A stretch of 64,000 nt of DNA from Sthenelais limicola (lineage: Eukaryota > Annelida > Polychaeta > Phyllodocida > Sigalionidae): NCBI GenBank assembly GCA_942159475.1, contig OW804094.1, positions 8,687,555 to 8,751,554 of the forward strand. Direction: 5' to 3'. The notes beneath the pieces were generated by a model. It was not told where the DNA came from and made no database searches. It was given only the letters and a program-made list of their open reading frames with translations. Numbering within the stretch: position 1 is the first letter of the stretch; each line of letters opens with the position of its first letter. This document shows, piece after piece, positions 30,276 through 41,752 of this stretch. The translations under genes were made by a program, and so were the position numbers.

Positions 30276-30535
30276 TTGTTGATACAAGTAAAACATACAC
30301 TGAGTGCTCCTATTGCTTCAAGTAGTTCTTATTTCACATATATCACAGAGCTGTTGTACCTCTTTTAAATAAATACTCCTGCGTCTGACATGCGCAGTGG
30401 CTCGTATTTGACTCCTTCTGGAAGTGGAAGGGCAGACAGTGAGAAAATAAGACAGGCAGAAGCAATAGTGTTATAGGAGACAAGAGACTGTATAAAAAAG
30501 AGGTGGACTGTAAGCGATACAGATAAGGCAATCTT

Positions 30536-30759
30536 AGTCAGATGCGCAGAAAATGTACAATTCAACTTTCACAAATTCCCTCAAATAGTCAATTTTAAGA
30601 CAGAAATGAGGTACAAAACACAATTCAACACAAGCAAACAGATTGATTTAATCAAGGCAATACTAAATGTACTCAGGTATACATCAATTTTCAACCAGAT
30701 TTTGAAACATTTGCTAAATGTGCAGAGCTGCGGATTGTACATTTATGACAATCTGACCC
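30536..30759 (-). repeat. MITE family A copy (A2), diverged
   Basis: TAGTCAGATGCGCAGAAAAT ... TTTATGACAATCTGACCC. Confidence 0.75.
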
Positions 30760-30863
30760 ATCTGGTCCTGTCATTGTGAGGCAAACGGGGACCAAGAAGT
30801 CTTACTGCCCTCTCTAATTCCTTCCCCTTTCAACATTACAGTAATTCACTTGAACACTTATAT

Positions 30864-31017
30864 GTGTCAGATTTTCAGAAAATGTACAATTGGCAGATCA
30901 ACCAATTTGTTAAACTCTCCTAAATTAGACCGAAAAATCGTCAACACTTGGTATATCTGAGTATATTTAGTATTGCTTTGATTGCTTGTTTGGTTATGTT
31001 GAACTGAGTTTTAATAA
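30864..31017 (+). repeat. MITE family A copy, right third missing
   Basis: GTGTCAGATTTTCAGAAAAT through GGTTATGTTGAACTGAGTTT, then unrelated sequence. Confidence 0.75.
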
Positions 31018-31536
31018 TGCAACCTCCTTTCTCATTGCAAGAGGCAATATTCCACCTTTCACGAACAATTCTTTTCTACTCAGGGTTTTGCCAAAAGACA
31101 TAAAATATATAAACATATAAAATACTATTTAGATGCCCTTAATGTTTACCATCATTTGATCCACTTGATCTCATCTCTTCAAATATGATGACATCTCAAA
31201 AACATTTTTTTGCGACCTGTGACTTATTGACAATAGTAAACTTGGTTGATAATACGCGAGGCACAGTAAAGGAGAGTGACCCATATCAGTGTATTATACT
31301 GCATATCAGTTAGCAGGGATATCAGGGGCCACTTAACCTGCTTCTCAGTTAACCGCAGCTCATGTGATGGAACCGTTATATTATCTTTCCTCCTGGCTAA
31401 CCATCTGAGATAAGAGAGATATAGACAGAGAACTGGCTAACCATGTGAGATAAGAGAGATATAGACAGGCAGTCACTGCCCATTTCAAAGCCTGATTAAG
31501 TACTCTGGTCTATATTGTATGTCTTAGGGAGAGGAA
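31018..31536. other. no gene seen
   Basis: Contains a B-like right-end scrap at about 31130-31220 (GATGACATCTCAAAAACATT) and a 33-bp tandem duplication around 31396-31469 (GAGATAAGAGAGATATAGAC twice). Confidence 0.5.
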
Positions 31537-31822
31537 TAATAGGGGACTTGCATAGTCGCCAGTTTGAATCTAGATTCGCCTTGAATTATGGGACTAATGG
31601 TGCAGTGTAAAATCTACAGATAATATGCCATGTTTAGCATGGAATATTTATAAGTGCTCTAATGACAATATCCATGCGTTTTACATGTTTTGATGACATA
31701 AGTCCCCATCTTTCCCATCATGCATTCATAAAAGATATGATATTGGTGAAAACATTCTTGCAATTTTTAATACGAATGTTGCCAAATATTTGTATGTCAG
31801 ATTTCATCAGAATCAATTCCAT
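31537..31822 (+). repeat. MITE family C copy 4, right end lost
   Basis: AATAGGGGACTTGCATAGTC to the segment ATTTCATCAGAATCAATTCC, where the next C copy begins. Confidence 0.85.
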
Positions 31823-31827
31823 GGATA

Positions 31828-32149
31828 ATAGGGAACTTGCATAGCCGCCAGTTTGAATCTAGATACGCCTTCAATAATGGGACTAATGATGCAGTGAAAA
31901 GTCTATAGAAAACATGCTGTGTTTAGCATGTAATATTTATAAGTGCTTGTCAATATCTATGTGTTACAAATGTTTCCATAACACAAGACGTCATCTTTCC
32001 AATCATGCATGTGGTTTTCATAGATCATTTACAAAAGGTTTGATATTTGTGAAATCATTTTTTGCAATTTTTGATAAAGAAATGTCAGATTTCATCAGAA
32101 TCCATCCCATGATGCACTGTAACGCAGTGGCACATCCAACTCCCCTATT
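31828..32149 (+). repeat. MITE family C copy 5
   Basis: AATAGGGAACTTGCATAGCC to CATCCAACTCCCCTATT, directly head to tail with copy 4. Confidence 0.88.
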
Positions 32150-32297
32150 GGGGCCAAGCCTTCAGATCATGTGAGGAGGCGAAATATCACACTTTTGTGA
32201 GGTCGTCGTGTATTAACTATTAGCGGAGCAGCACAGGCCCCAAAAGGCCTTATTGTGGGATGTATCATGCATGAAAAAACACCACCATGGGTCATGC

Positions 32298-32532
32298 GGG
32301 TCAGATTTTCAGAAAATGTACAATTGGCAGCTCTACACATTTAGTAAATTCTCCTAAAATAGGCTGAGAAATGATGAATACCGGGTATATCTGAGTATAT
32401 TAGGTATCACATTGATATCAAGTGTTAGTTCTGTTATGTTAAACTGCATTTTGAAGCTCATTTTTTGTCTTAAATTTGGGTTATTTGAGAGGATTGGTGA
32501 AGGCGAATTGTACATTTTCTGAAAATCTGACT
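32298..32532 (+). repeat. MITE family A copy (A2), complete
   Basis: GGGTCAGATTTTCAGAAAAT to TTTCTGAAAATCTGACTC; a good A2 reference copy (GATGAATACCGGGTATATC). Confidence 0.9.
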
Positions 32533-32799
32533 CATATATCAATTCGAAGCTCGGAATCTCAGCTATAAGAATCTGTGGCAAGTGTGTTTCAATGGATAAT
32601 TAAGAATGACATGCACATTAAGTTAACACACCCACAGAATTAATAATGTCAGGAAAGAAGAAAATAGGCTGTGGAAAAGGTTGAAAGAGGATATAATCAA
32701 ACTCATCAAAAGACGTAGCTGCTAGAGTCAGCTAGAGCTGTGTCAAAGTGTAAAAAGTATCCCTCAGTCGCCTATAACACCACAGCAGATGAGCTCATA

Positions 32800-33209
32800 T
32801 GTGATGTTTTTCAGGGAAATGAGTCATAAGTCGCAAAATTGATATTTTTCAAAGTGTTTTTTTCACAGGTTCACATTATTGGAATGTTATACGTTTTGGT
32901 GGGTTGATCACTTATAGCTATATCAATCGGTGTATCAAATTTCAGGACAATCTATGTAATATATCTTTGCGTTTTAAACGTCCTCATGTGGAGTATATTT
33001 GGTTACTTTACTGTTTATTGACCCCCAGAAATATTGGAAAATTTCTTTTCAAAAACGTAAATATCAAACTTTAAATCTAGAAATACTTATTTGATTATTA
33101 GACTGTTTACTATCATTAGAATCGGCTTGATCTAATCTTTTCAAATAAAATGGTATCTCAAAATCTATTTTTTGCGACTTATGACTCATTTTCCTGAAAC
33201 ACATCACAT
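32800..33209 (+). repeat. MITE family B copy, complete
   Basis: GTGATGTTTTTCAGGGAAAT to TTTTCCTGAAACACATCAC, about 410 bp. Confidence 0.9.
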
Positions 33210-33602
33210 ATTTAGTTTTTGTCCAATGTTAGCTGAGAGTGCCGCTTTAAAAGGTAGGTAGTGGGTAGTCTCAGAGGTAAAAATAGAAACAAGCTGCATG
33301 GTAAAGAAAATATATGTACATACAACCCAAAGATTATCTTTATGCACCCACCATTAAGGGCCCCAACATCCCTGTCCACCCCAGGGGAGACATAGGCACA
33401 TTCATGGGTTTAGACAAACAGACAGTGTGAGTAATTCCACATCGATCCTAAGGGGGCAACTTGTGAAATTACACAATAATCTATCCCCCTCCTCTGTGGC
33501 CTCATCCATTTCAGAACCTGTCAGAGATTTCTGGTGTAATTGTGAGTTTAATCCCCAAAGGATATTTTATGTATCCATGTGTGATGGGTCTGGTGTACTC
33601 TT
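33210..33602. other. no gene seen
   Basis: Unassigned. It lies just downstream of the minus-strand coding-like remnant. Confidence 0.4.
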
Positions 33603-34145
33603 TCACCTTTGTAGGCCCCGTTGAGTTCTGGATGTCAGAGATATCGAATCAAAATTAAAAGGAATTACAAATTCATGAGTTAGGGAATGCGGAGTGTTTA
33701 TTAAAGTATAATATATATAAGGTTGATGAAATTGTTGCTGGTAAGGCTGCTGATATGACTGCTGGTAAGGCTGCTGATATGACTGCTGGTACGGCTGTTG
33801 ATAGGTCTGCTGGTACGGCTGTTGGTACATGGGTTGATTAAATGGTTGCTGGAAATTTTGTCCCTGGTAGAACTGCTGCTGGGGTGGATAAGCATATCTT
33901 TCCTTGCTTCTTCCACGATTTTCGCTAGATTTCTCGCGTTCTCTACTTTTGGATCTGTCTTTCCTTTCTTCCTTCTTAAAAGAATCTTTCTTCTGATCCT
34001 TTTTCTCAGATCTTTGCTACAGGGCTTCTAAAGTGAATCAAGAATTATCTTATCTTATAATAAAGCTTCCTTATTTGTATTTGGAGGACCTGTCTGAATT
34101 CTTTCCAATGATAACTTCACTAAATCATCACTGAGCGGCCTTTTT
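33603..34145 (-). pseudogene. Lys/Arg-rich then Gln/Tyr/Pro-repeat protein remnant
   Basis: Read on the minus strand from about 34145: a helical stretch including DDLVKLSLERIQTG, a stop and a probable frameshift near 34020-34060, then a basic region (EERKDRSKSREREKSSENRG) and a tandem (S/T)YQQPYQQ repeat of about six units, ending at a stop at 33603-33605. The organisation (helical part, basic part, low-complexity tail) resembles the end of a retroelement Gag-like or an RNA-binding protein, but I do not recognise it. The B copy at 34153 cuts its upstream part. Confidence 0.45.
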
Positions 34146-34152
34146 CTCTCGG

Positions 34153-34498
34153 CGGATCTTTTTCACAAGATCTCTTTATTGAAATGAAATTTAACATTCA
34201 AATTTATACCTTTTCATAGGGTTAAGCACTTATAGTCATGTGAATGCATGTAACAAATTTCGGGACATTGTATTAGATGTATCCTTACGTTTTGAAGGCC
34301 TTTGTGTGGAGTATATTTAGTTACTTATAACTTTTTTTTCAAAAATAAATATATCAAACTAAAAATATAGAAATACTTACTAGATGTCCTAGTGTTTGCT
34401 ATCATTGGAATCACCTTGATTTCCTCTTTCCAAATATGGTGATATCTCAAAATCCATATTTTACGACTTATGACTCATTTTACTAAAACGGATCACAC
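34153..34498 (+). repeat. MITE family B copy, left end lost
   Basis: Begins TTTTTCACAAGATCTCTTTA and ends TTTTACTAAAACGGATCAC. Confidence 0.82.
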
Positions 34499-34786
34499 CT
34501 ATTTAAAACTTAATAAGCAGACTCACAGCAAATCATGAATATTAAGTTTTATGACAACAATGTTTATCTACTTCTATTAGAATCCCAAAACTAAACATTC
34601 GGAGCACCATTTAAAACATGTAAAGTATTAGGGAAGTATATCCTATGCTACTTTGAAAACATCTAGTTGTTTATGTTGTCACTACATTATTTTATTAAAT
34701 ATCAAGTGAATAGGAGAAGTACATCTAATGATACAATGTCGTATAGCCATAGGACGCCTCCGATCTATATATCATCTCCTTTATAT
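34499..34786. other. no gene seen
   Basis: Unassigned spacer. Confidence 0.3.
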
Positions 34787-35005
34787 GTGTCAGATTTTCA
34801 GAAAAATGTACAATTCGCCTTCACCATTCTTCAAAAACAATCCAAATTTAAGACAAAATTCAGGTTGAAAATATAGTTCAACCTAACCAAACAGATTGTT
34901 TGAATCAAGGCAATACTAAATATATCCAGATATACCTACTGCTGACGATTTTCCGGTCTAATTTACAAAAACTTACTAATTGTACATTTTCTGAAAATCT
35001 GACCC
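34787..35005 (-). repeat. MITE family A copy, complete but shortened
   Basis: GTGTCAGATTTTCAGAAAAA ... TTTCTGAAAATCTGACCC. Confidence 0.85.
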
Positions 35006-35099
35006 ATATGTTCGTTTTCATTTTGCTTTTCACTTTTAATTCTATCATATTGTCTGCTCAGTCCAGCACAAGACTCAAGCATTCTAAATTAAAGGTAAC

Positions 35100-35220
35100 T
35101 GTCGGAAGAAATGGAATACTATTTTTCATATAGAGATGCAAACCTATTTTTCCCTTATAACATGATGGAATCTCGAGCAGTTTGACAAATAAAAGATTTT
35201 CTTATCTTATCTTATCTTTC
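35100..35220 (+). repeat. LINE-like 3' end with TATCT tail
   Basis: GACAAATAAAAGATTTTC followed by TTATC units at 35200-35218. The upstream limit is uncertain. Confidence 0.45.
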
Positions 35221-35250
35221 TCTGGTGCGCTTTTACCCAAATCCTTCTCT

Positions 35251-35623
35251 AATAGGGGGGTTGCATGTCTCACTGCGCATGTTTACTGCAGTGCATCCTG
35301 GGATGGATTGTGGTGAAATCTGACATACAAATATTTGGCAACATTTTGATCGAAAATACCCAGAATGATTTCACCAATATCATAGCTTGTATAAATGATC
35401 TGTGTAAACCAAATGCATGATGGGAAATATGGGGACTTGTGTTATAGGAACATGTATAACACATGGATATTGACATTGGATTATTAATAAATATCCAATG
35501 CTGAACATGGCATGTTTTCTATAGATTTTAGACAGTACAATACTTGAATTGAATTGAAGTCCCATTAGTCCCATAATTCCATGCGAATCAAGTTTACAAA
35601 TGGCGGCTATGCAAGTCCCCTAT
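35251..35623 (-). repeat. MITE family C copy 6, with small insertion
   Basis: AATAGGGGGGTTGCATG to ATGCAAGTCCCCTATT. A TACTTGAATTGAATTGAAG segment interrupts the interior near 35540. Confidence 0.88.
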
Positions 35624-35894
35624 TCCCTCTCTTTGAGTTAACAGCTGGAGACTTAGCTCAGCAGTATGGGGATAAGAACGGCGAAGCTGTGCTTAAATCA
35701 TAAGTACAAAATTGCCTTTGGGTACTTGTCGGTCATATTTCAGGAGCAAAAACCCCAGTGGAATCATCAATAATTCTGATGCATGTAACACCTGGGTATT
35801 TCTTAACTTACAAGTGCTCCTTGTGCTATGGGGCTTGATGTTTGCTCTGCTCCAAAGCGTTTGTTTTCCATTTACCTTCCTTGGTTGCTTGTGT
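35624..35894. other. no gene seen
   Basis: Unassigned spacer. Confidence 0.3.
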
Positions 35895-36121
35895 GGGTGA
35901 AATCGTCAGAAAATGTACGATTCGCCTTCACCAATCCTCTCAAATGAAGCAAAGAAAAAAATTAAGGTTCAAAATACAGTTCAATATAACCAAACATGTT
36001 TTCTGAACGCAATACCAAATATACTTAGATATACCTAGTATTTATCACTTTTCAACCTGATTTAGCATGATTTACTCAACATGTAAAGCTGCCATGTGTA
36101 CATTTTCTGATGACTTGACCC
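35895..36121 (-). repeat. MITE family A copy (A2), diverged
   Basis: GGGTGAAATCGTCAGAAAAT ... TTTCTGATGACTTGACCC. The terminal change to GATGACTTGACCC recurs at 12766 and 5123, marking a diverged sub-branch. Confidence 0.8.
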
Positions 36122-36158
36122 ATATATGTACACATCAGATACATACAGGTTAACAAGT

Positions 36159-36393
36159 GGGTTTGATCTTCAGAAAATGTACAATTGGCAGCACTACACA
36201 CTTACTAAATACTGCTAAATAAGGCTGATAAAATGGGAAATACTGGGTATATCTGTATATATTTGGTATTGGGGGGATTTAAACAATGTTTTGGTTAAGT
36301 TTAATCATTTTTCAAACCTAACGTCTGTATTAAATATCGGAAATTTGAGAGATTTGCTGAAAGTGAATTGTACACTTTCTGATGATTTCACCT
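36159..36393 (+). repeat. MITE family A copy (A2), diverged
   Basis: GGGTTTGATCTTCAGAAAAT to TTTCTGATGATTTCACC, only 38 bases after the previous copy and in the opposite orientation. Confidence 0.8.
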
Positions 36394-36463
36394 AAGTAAT
36401 TTGTTAGTTAAAGGAGCGTGAATTTCTGGAGTTTTACAGTTGTAAAGAGTGTGATATTATGAT

Positions 36464-36626
36464 AGGATGTAACGAGGATGGTTTCTGACTTACTGTATAC
36501 GATGCCCACAAGTTATTTTCGACCAAGGATGTCACTTGAAGCCTGCGGCTTCTCATGACATCCCTGGTCGAAAATAACGAGTGGGCATTGTATACAGTAA
36601 GTCAGAAACTAACCGAGTTACATCCT
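36464..36626. repeat. 163-bp imperfect palindrome (foldback)
   Basis: GTTTCTGACTTACTGTATAC and its reverse complement form the outer arms; CGACCAAGGATGTCA / TGACATCCCTGGTCG the inner arms, around GAAGCCTGCGGCTTC. No coding content. Confidence 0.8.
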
Positions 36627-37142
36627 ATTTTTATACCACGATCTCATGTTGTAAAATAAATGAATAAACAAACTATTTATTTACCTCGTCTCTCTCCAAT
36701 GATCTGCCATATTGATTTGGTTTATGCCAAATCACTAAACAAGCGTATAACTGATTGGCTTATCAACGACGGCACGGTGGCATCACAAATGAGCGTGACG
36801 TCATGAGCGAGCGAAACATCAACCAATGAGGATGCTTCTTACATTTAGGCTAAAAAAGGGTAATATTTTCACGCGTGGATCCATTCAACAAAACACAATA
36901 GCAGGTATCCACTCATTTGCAGCGTGTACAACCCCTGATCATGGTATAATGTACTATACATGTAATAATATCCAATCATGGTTTAATCTAAGTGACTAAA
37001 TCCAATGTGGTGCTCAACTATTTATAGATTGAATGAAGTAAAGAGCAATATTTTAAATCCTTATTGTTGACATTTGTAGCTCCGCATTCTTGTATTTGCT
37101 TTTAACTTTCCTACCTCACATCGCAAAGTTTGTTCAATATTA
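36627..37142. other. no gene seen
   Basis: About 500 bp unassigned. Confidence 0.4.
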
Positions 37143-37398
37143 CATGGAATTATGGGACTAAGGGTACAGTCTAAAATCTATTAACAACATGTCATGTTCA
37201 GTATGGAATATTTATCTATGCTCTAATATCGATATCCACGTGTTTTACATGTTTCCATAACACATGTTCCGTCTCTCCCATCATGCATTTGGTCTTCAAG
37301 TGAAAACATTCTTACAATTTTGGGTTGCCAAATATTTGTATGAATCCATCCCAGCATGTACTGCAGTAGACATGCGCAGTGAGACATGGACATTCCCT
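37143..37398 (+). repeat. MITE family C copy 7, left end lost
   Basis: CATGGAATTATGGGACTAAG to ACATGGACATTCCCTATT; the left ~45 bp and an internal segment are missing. Confidence 0.8.
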
Positions 37399-37606
37399 AT
37401 TGGCAGCTCTACACATTTAGTGAATTCTGCTAGATTCGACTGAAAAATAATAAATACTGGACATATCTGAATATATTTGGCATCGAGTTGATTCAAAGGA
37501 TGTCTTGGTTATGTTGAATTGTAGTTTGAGTCACACTTTTGTATTCAATTCGTGTTATTTGGGAGTGTTCTGAATGTGAATTGTGCATTTTCTGGAAATT
37601 TCACCC
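37399..37606 (+). repeat. MITE family A copy (A2), left terminus lost
   Basis: Starts at ATTGGCAGCTCTACACATTT joined directly to the end of the C copy, and ends TTTCTGGAAATTTCACCC. Confidence 0.8.
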
Positions 37607-37668
37607 AATAATATCCACACTCAACAGTTCACACCATATCTACTTGTGTAGCCAACACAGACTTCATG

Positions 37669-38060
37669 TGATGTGTTCCCGGAAAATGAGTCACAAGTCA
37701 CAAAATTGATATGTTTCAAAGTGATTTATTCACATGATCTCTTTATTGAAATGTTTTGATTCTCAGGGGGTTTAGCACTTATAATCATAAAATGCCATGT
37801 AACAAATTTCATGACATTTTATCAAATATATCTTTGCATTTCGAAGGCCTTCATATGTGGTATATTTTGTCACTTTACTGGCAGTTACCTATCCAGAAAC
37901 ATTGCAAACTGTTTTTTTCAAACATAGAAATATCAAACTTAAAATACAAAAATACACATTAGTGTTTACCATCATTGGAATCAGCTTGATCTCATCTTTC
38001 CAAATATGGTGATATCTCAAAATCCATATTTTGCGACTCATTTTCCTAAAACAGATCACA
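37669..38060 (+). repeat. MITE family B copy, complete
   Basis: GTGATGTGTTCCCGGAAAAT to TTTTCCTAAAACAGATCAC. The ACTTATGACT piece of the right terminal repeat is deleted. Confidence 0.88.
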
Positions 38061-38281
38061 TATATAACATTGTATACAGGGTCGTCCTGAAGACTCGGTA
38101 AAATCGGGGAAGTTCAAACTTCTCTAGTTTTTCCATACAAAACACTCTAGTAATGCCCTTCAACTATATCTGTCCATTTGTAATATTTTCTGATGCCTAC
38201 AGAACAGAGAACTGGTTCATTCATTATGAGCAAATCTATGTGTTTTTGAGTTTCCCTTACTGAAAACATATGGCGGGCCAA

Positions 38282-38767
38282 CCTGGGTTCCACTGGCTGG
38301 CTACTTCTCCTGCTTCTCCTCCCGCTTCTTGATGAAGTGAGAGCAGAAGCAGGAGAGTAAAGGGGACGGGTGCTATTGGGCCCCGCTACAAAGCCATGTT
38401 ACTTCCCACTTCTTTTGGAGCGTTTTCGAAGCATAGACTGCCCCGCTTCTATCAAACATGTTTGATTTGAAGCAGCCACTACTTTGTAGCAGGAGGTAGC
38501 AGGAGGTAGCGGGAAATAGTGGGGGCTGAAGCGGGGCAATGGCATCACTCCACACTACTTCTCACGCTACTTGATGCATCCATTTCTACGTGAAAATAAA
38601 ATGCTGTCTGCATACATTTCTGAGTAGCGTTAGAAGTAGTGATGGAAGTAACAGGGCAATAGCACCCATTCCGGTACACCCTCAGTTGCTTTCTCCCGCT
38701 TCAAAAGAAGTGGAAGCAAAGAAATGGGAAGAGTAGCGGGAGTAGTAGCCAGCCAGTGGAACCCAGC
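38282..38767 (+). repeat. foldback family H, copy 1
   Basis: CCTGGGTTCCACTGGCTGGC at the left and GCCAGCCAGTGGAACCCAG at the right. The interior has many CGCTACTTC/GAAGTAGCG-type segments. A second copy lies inverted at 53399-53839. Confidence 0.8.
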
Positions 38768-39595
38768 CTTCATGTCACATTGCGCATGCCAAATTAGTTT
38801 GTAAATGAGTAAAAAAAAATGGTGCAAAGTATGTCTAAAAACTGATGCAAGGCCACGTTTATAACAGTAGTGCAAAATCTATCAGCCCGTTAGAACCTCT
38901 CACAGTTTTTTTTTGCAACTTCATTCAGCGGAAACAAAATGGAGTCATAAAACATGGCTTACAATGGATTAAGTGTGTTCCACCCACTCATGTTAAGCTA
39001 ACAAGTACAGAGATAAAATATATCAAACATGGATTTTACTGTAATAACTTCTACTACGGTCCACCAACTGCCACAACACTAACGGCTCCATGAATGGAGG
39101 GTTTTGCATCGCCCCGTATTATAAGTCTATTGGCAGCTGTGTTCATAGCTACTACACTTGTGCAGTCATTTGACCTATACATGAATAAATTAGATTGTTA
39201 TAAATGTCACTGCATGTTCTTAGTGATTATGTAAATTACTTATTAACCTTATTAAAGTCGAGGGTAATACAGTCATTTCATTTTGAAATGCAATACAAAC
39301 AAAGTATCACAAATTCTCTGAACTTACCATATTATTCAAATTCCCCCAAAGTTTCTGTTATTGCTGTTGTGACGTTTTTTATTGATCTCATAGTTACCTC
39401 TCGATGTCGCCATCGTTTTTCGTTTGTATCCTGGGTGGATCTTAACTAATAATGCTACTGTTGAAGTATTGGAAAACTTAATGAAATTTATGAAATATTG
39501 GGGCCAGTGAATATTATCTTGTGACCAATATATTCTCAGTTGTGAAGTAATTGCCTAAGTCAGAATAAATTAGAAAGTCAATTATAAACAGAATG
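38768..39595. other. no gene seen
   Basis: About 830 bp. The short frames at 38845-39093 and 39204-39449 show no recognisable domain. Confidence 0.5.
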
Positions 39596-39699
39596 ACATA
39601 TTCTTGGAACAAATTGCCAACCGAAGGCCCACAAACAACTAGATATTAAGCCCTTCAATAATTTAGTCAGATCTACCTATATATGGAATGATAACTAAA
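39596..39699 (+). pseudogene. short LINE protein tail, frameshifted
   Basis: SWNKLPTEGP in one frame and FNNLVRSTYIWNDN followed by TAA in another. The end matches the STYIWNDN-type terminus of the LINE at 45275-46730, so this is a small 3' fragment of the same family. Confidence 0.55.
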
Positions 39700-39928
39700 A
39701 CCCAGTAAACATAGACCTAAGGTCAATAAATACCAGGAACATTGTCAAAGGAAGGACAATTATTAGACAAGTTGTCCCCACAAATGAACCGATCTTTTTA
39801 CAAATGTTATGCATGCATAATTCCATTACTCATAAAACCCCATCCAAACACATGCATCACTTTTTCATATATTATTTCGTCTTTCTTCTATTAACAAATC
39901 ACCCTGTCCATCTATCTTCATAATTATA

Positions 39929-40164
39929 TGGGTCAGATTTTCAGAAAATGTACAATTCGCCAATTACCAATCCTCTCAAATAGCCCGTTTAAGACAAAAA
40001 ATGGGCTTTAAAATGCAGTTCAACATAACAGAACTGATACTATAAATCAATGCCATACCAAATATACTCAGATATACCCGGTATTCTTCATTTTTCAGCC
40101 TAAATTAGGAGAATTTCCTAAATGTGTAGGGCTGCAAATTTTACATTTTCTGAAGATCTGACCC
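39929..40164 (-). repeat. MITE family A copy (A2), complete
   Basis: GGGTCAGATTTTCAGAAAAT ... TTTCTGAAGATCTGACCC, flanked by ATAT on both sides. Confidence 0.9.
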
Positions 40165-40306
40165 ATATACACATGTGAGTTGGAGCCTATACCAGAGAGA
40201 ACAGAGCTAGAGGACATATCGGTATGATGACTCAGCAGTAATTAGTGATAGTTATTTAATTCTGGCGTCCACAAAGCGTCCATCTGTCTCAATCCATCAC
40301 CAGTAA

Positions 40307-40409
40307 GCCCTTCCTGGACCATAAGATGGATGATGGTATTATACTATTGCTGCTGCTACGATTTATCTTCTCTTTTTGTACCTGTTGTGTTTTATGACGG
40401 GAATTATAT
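40307..40409 (+). repeat. direct duplication M, unit 1
   Basis: CCATAAGATGGATGATGGTA ... TTTTTGTACCTGTTGTGTTT. The same block recurs at 40871-40974, each time followed by the left end of a B element. Confidence 0.75.
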
Positions 40410-40814
40410 GTGATGTGTTCCGGGAAAATAAGTCACAAGTCGCAAAATATGGATTTTGAGATATCACCATATTTGAAAAGATGAGATCAAGGTGATTCTT
40501 ATGATAGTAAACACTAGGACACCTAATAAGTATTTCTATATTTTAAGTTTGATATTTGTATTTTTGATAGAAAAGAAGTTTGCAATGTTTCTGGATGGGT
40601 AATTACCAATTAACTAAATATGCTCCATACGAAGGCCTTCAAAACGCAAGGATATATTTAAGACAATGCCCCGAAATTTGTCACATGGATTTAAATGACT
40701 ATAAGTGCTGAACCCTCTAGAATTCAGAACATTTCAATAAAGAGATCTTTTTAAAAATACACTTTGAAAAATATCAATTTAGCGACTTGTGACTCATTTT
40801 CCTGGAACACATCC
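40410..40814 (-). repeat. MITE family B copy, complete
   Basis: GTGATGTGTTCCGGGAAAAT to TTTTCCTGGAACACATCCC. Confidence 0.9.
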
Positions 40815-40819
40815 CATAT

Positions 40820-40861
40820 ATATGTGTTGTGTTACAGGAAAATGAGTCACAAGTTGCAAAA
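40820..40861 (-). repeat. MITE family B left-end scrap
   Basis: ATGTGTTGTGTTACAGGAAA to CAAGTTGCAAAAGG, adjoining duplication unit M2. Confidence 0.65.
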
Positions 40862-40870
40862 GGTTGTGTA

Positions 40871-41032
40871 AGTCCTTCGTGGAGCATAAGATGGATGATG
40901 GTATTATACTATTCCTGCTCCTATTTATCTTCTCTTTTTGTACCTGTTGTGTTTCATTCAGAGAATTATATGTGTTATGTTCCGGGAAAATGAGTCACAG
41001 GTCGCAAAAAATTGACTTTGTGATATGATTTT
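40871..41032 (+). repeat. direct duplication M, unit 2, with B left end
   Basis: Repeats unit M1 and then starts a B element (GTGTTATGTTCCGGGAAAAT ... GACTTTGTGATATGA) that is cut by the LINE-like insertion at 41033. Confidence 0.7.
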
Positions 41033-41250
41033 GATTTGATTTTGTAAATTTTTTATTCAGGACAAATACACATTTTTATACATCAAGTATAGTTATTTTC
41101 AGAATAGCCTGATTTAAACTATACAAGTACAATGATAGAGATAATAAAGTGGTTACTTTCTTCACGATTAGCGATTCATCAAATAAGATTCATGTGAGTT
41201 ATACAAGTTGAATAAAAATTATAACAGACCATTATATTATGCCTCTATTC
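41033..41250 (-). repeat. LINE-like 3' end, antisense
   Basis: TTTTGATTTGATTTTGTAAA start (tail complement) followed by ATTCAGGACAAATACAC. It interrupts a B element. Confidence 0.45.
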
Positions 41251-41259
41251 CCAGTATAT

Positions 41260-41569
41260 GTGATGTGTTTTAGGGAAATGAGTCACAAGTCGCTAAATAT
41301 AGATTGTGAGATATATTCATATTTGAAAAGATGAGATCAAACCGAATCCAATGCATATAAACATTTAGGGCATTAGGGAAGTATTTCTATCTTTTCAGTT
41401 TGGTATTTTTATTTTTGAAAAAAAAGTTTGTAATATTTCAACTTCATACGACCACCGGGACCCGACGCTGCAAAAATGAAAATATTCCAACAAAGAGATC
41501 TTGTAAATAAAACAATTTGAAAAATATCAATTTTGCGACTTATGACTCATTTTCCTGAAACACATCACA
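41260..41569 (-). repeat. MITE family B copy, internally deleted
   Basis: GTGATGTGTTTTAGGGAAAT to TTTTCCTGAAACACATCAC. About 100 bp of the middle are replaced by CGACCACCGGGACCCGACGC. Confidence 0.85.
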
Positions 41570-41639
41570 TATTCAGTACATACAAAGTTTGTTGTTTTAA
41601 AATAGGCCCTTCACACGCACCGTGCTCTCACACGCAAAC

Positions 41640-41750
41640 CTTTATATATATATTTAGTTTTATTTAGAAGTTTTGTACAGCCAATCTTCCGTGAGTTGGC
41701 AGTACCATAAACGGGCATGCACAGCGTACAAATAATATTATAAACAATGG
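41640..41750 (-). repeat. probable LINE/SINE 3' end, antisense
   Basis: TATATATATATTTAGTTTTA then GAAGTTTTGTACAGCC and GTTGGCAGTACCATAAACGG. Single copy in this window. Confidence 0.35.
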
Positions 41751-41752
41751 AT

